NCBI GenBank assembly: GCA_900555985.1 | Contig: USNF01000038.1 | Span: 1-7,237, forward strand | Source: an uncultured Gemella sp. | GTDB taxonomy: Bacteria; Bacillota; Bacilli; Staphylococcales; Gemellaceae | DNA length: 7,237 nt | Reading direction: 5' to 3' | Part shown: positions 6,405-7,237 of the stretch, piece after piece | Numbering within the stretch: position 1 is the stretch's first letter | How the letters are laid out: each line of letters starts with the position of its first letter | Notes under the pieces: model-generated | What the model saw: only the letters and a program-made list of their open reading frames with translations | The model's database searches: none | What the model was told of the DNA's origin: nothing | Translations under genes and position numbers: made by a program

Positions 6405-6905
6405 ATAAATCCAATAACGAAGTGTAAAACTATTATGCTTCTTAACAATATTTTCTAGGATTCCACCACAAGATTCTATTGTTTTTTTAGAAGCAATATT
6501 TTCGTGATCACATGTAACTAATATTTTATCTAAGCCAAGAGAGAATAAAAATGAACATGCATATTTTAACATAGATTTTTCATAGCCTTTGTTTCGTTCA
6601 TTTTTTCTAACACTATAACCGATATGACCATCGTAATTAAGTAGGTAATCGTTAAGATTGTGACGTGCATTAACTATTCCTACGATTTTACCATCTACTA
6701 GTGCAAAGAAAGTATGAGCACTAACATAACCAGAGGTACCTGTATCTATATCCTTTATATTATTAATAAATTGTATCCATTCTTCTATAGTAAATTCTGC
6801 TAGATTAAAACCTCCATGTATAACCTCATTGTTATGTATAAAATTCTCTTTAAACTCTTGAATTTCATTTTTTAGTTCAATGCAAGGTTCTATAAATTCT
6901 AACAT
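6396..6905 (-). CDS. GNAT family N-acetyltransferase
   Basis: Predicted cytosolic acetyl-CoA-dependent acyltransferase of 169 residues, a full-length single GNAT domain. The core strand pattern is clear: FFALVDGKIVGIVNARH (66-82), then GHIGYSVRKNERNKGYEKSML (93-113), which is the motif A region with the R/Q-x-x-G-x-G/A pyrophosphate loop as RNKGYE at 104-109, and LVTCDHENIASKKTIESCGG (129-148) as motif B. The final loop position is Glu109 where Ala or Gly is usual, which might weaken CoA binding or reflect a family variant. The substrate cannot be read from the sequence. Such proteins may act on small metabolites, antibiotics or protein N-termini. The gene is transcribed leftward from its own promoter, convergent with mutS2 and divergent from the putative rRNA promoters. 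The start is ATG at 6905. Confidence 0.85.
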   Translation of the reverse strand: MLEFIEPCIELKNEIQEFKENFIHNNEVIHGGFNLAEFTIEEWIQFINNIKDIDTGTSGYVSAHTFFALVDGKIVGIVNARHNLNDYLLNYDGHIGYSVRKNERNKGYEKSMLKYACSFLFSLGLDKILVTCDHENIASKKTIESCGGILENIVKKHNSFTLRYWIYKK

Positions 6906-6907
6906 TT

Positions 6908-6919
6908 GACCCCCGCCTT
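6908..6919 (-). promoter_or_regulatory. Atypical G-rich ribosome binding region of the acetyltransferase gene
   Basis: Read on the minus strand, AAGGCGGGGGTC ends 2 bases before the ATG at 6905. It lacks the AGGAGG core used by the other genes here. Five consecutive Gs are striking in such AT-rich DNA. Pairing with the anti-Shine-Dalgarno sequence would be imperfect (AAGG or GGCGG), so translation may be weak. Confidence 0.45.
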
Positions 6920-6932
6920 ATACTTTTAAAAT

Positions 6933-6961
6933 ATTGTAGCATATGTGTAATTGAAAGTAAA
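6933..6961 (-). promoter_or_regulatory. Promoter for the acetyltransferase gene
   Basis: On the minus strand, TTTACT (6961-6956) is followed by a 17-base spacer and TACAAT (6938-6933). TGC directly before the -10 makes it an extended -10 promoter. The start codon is about 28 bases downstream. Confidence 0.7.
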
Positions 6962-6980
6962 TATGATACTATAAATCATA
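6962..6980. repeat. Short inverted repeat upstream of the acetyltransferase promoter
   Basis: TATGAT (6962-6967) and ATCATA (6975-6980) flank 7 bases, immediately upstream of the leftward -35. It could be a small operator, but six AT-rich base pairs can occur by chance. Nothing else is recognisable from here to 7074. Confidence 0.2.
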
Positions 6981-7074
6981 GAAGATTTAAACGTATAATT
7001 AATAATAATTTATCCAAAACGAACAATCCGATGAAAACGAGAATGAAAAGTTAAGAAAATAATGAAAAAATCTC

Positions 7075-7103
7075 TTGACAAAGAATAAATGAGATGATAG
7101 AAT
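7075..7103 (+). promoter_or_regulatory. Strong promoter P1, probably of an rRNA operon
   Basis: A perfect TTGACA (7075-7080), a 17-base spacer and TAGAAT (7098-7103) lie behind an A-rich stretch (about 7045-7070) that could act as an UP element. No coding start follows within the window. It is paired with a second promoter of the same orientation 116 bases downstream. Confidence 0.7.
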
Positions 7104-7110
7104 AGAAAAA

Positions 7111-7128
7111 GTCTTCGGCAAAGAAGAC
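7111..7128 (+). repeat. Small hairpin at the 5' end of the P1 transcript
   Basis: GTCTTC (7111-7116) and GAAGAC (7123-7128) are perfect complements around GGCAAA. The stem starts about 8 bases after the P1 -10, so it would form the very 5' end of a P1 RNA. No T tract follows, so it is not a terminator. Its role is unknown. Confidence 0.5.
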
Positions 7129-7190
7129 AAAAACAACATTTTTTAAAACCGAATGTTAAAAAATTTTTTAAAAAAACTTTTAAAAAGTTC

Positions 7191-7219
7191 TTGACATCGA
7201 ATAATAAAAATGTTAAACT
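7191..7219 (+). promoter_or_regulatory. Strong promoter P2, probably of an rRNA operon
   Basis: A perfect TTGACA (7191-7196), a 17-base spacer and TAAACT (7214-7219) are directly preceded by A and T tracts (7158-7189), including the near-palindrome AACTTTTAAAAAGTT at 7175-7189, resembling an UP element. The downstream TAAAAGTTGC resembles starts of Bacilli rRNA leaders from memory. The window ends 18 bases later, so the 16S rRNA gene itself is inferred and not seen. Confidence 0.7.
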
Positions 7220-7237
7220 ATAAAAGTTGCTAATGCA

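Noticed and set aside
6906..6911. TTGACC on the plus strand as a -35 box
   Set aside because: No -10 at suitable spacing. These bases are the leader of the leftward acetyltransferase gene.
6994..6999. TATAAT on the plus strand as an additional promoter
   Set aside because: No -35-like hexamer is present at 16-18 bases upstream, and the surroundings are simply AT-rich.
7135..7157. AACATT/AATGTT inverted repeat and repeated TTTTTTAAAA between P1 and P2
   Set aside because: Low-complexity A/T tracts readily give such matches. They are better read as UP-element-like DNA than as a specific operator.
1..7237. CRISPR array, toxin-antitoxin pair, prophage, tRNA or defence system
   Set aside because: I found no spaced direct repeats, no tRNA cloverleaf, and no characteristic proteins. 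All long coding regions belong to ordinary housekeeping families.

Overview
The window reads as a chromosomal segment of a low-GC Bacillota. It is strongly AT-rich, has AGGAGG-type ribosome binding sites and sigma-A-like promoters, and uses TTG starts. The genes asp23/yloU-fakA, cvpA and mutS2 belong to conserved Bacilli gene sets. A small-genome member of the Bacilli such as Gemella would fit, but that is an impression and not an identification.

Layout, left to right. Positions 1-51 look like the terminal end of an IS3-family (IS150-group) insertion sequence whose body lies outside the window. A promoter then drives a PanE/ApbA-type ketopantoate reductase gene (157-1089). A second promoter starts a tight two-gene operon: a small Asp23/YloU-family protein (1223-1585) and FakA, the fatty acid kinase ATP-binding subunit (1597-3246). 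This operon ends in a 17-bp perfect hairpin. A membrane protein of the CvpA family (3350-3880) follows with its own terminator. Next comes mutS2 (4014-6353) with its own promoter. mutS2 converges on a GNAT-family acetyltransferase on the minus strand (6396-6905), and one hairpin serves both ends.

The last 332 bases hold no gene. They contain the leftward acetyltransferase promoter, then two strong rightward TTGACA-type promoters spaced 116 bp apart, with AT-rich upstream tracts and a small hairpin between them. This arrangement and the sequence around the second start are typical of a Bacilli rRNA operon promoter region. A 16S rRNA gene probably begins just beyond the right edge.

Functionally this is mostly housekeeping: use of exogenous fatty acids (FakA), a pantothenate-type reductase, ribosome or DNA quality control (MutS2), a conserved membrane protein and a modifying enzyme. 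I see no CRISPR array, toxin-antitoxin pair, phage gene or defence island. The points most worth a second look are the altered Smr motif of MutS2, the shared terminator encoded partly inside the acetyltransferase gene, the IS end beside panE, and the absence of polX between cvpA and mutS2.
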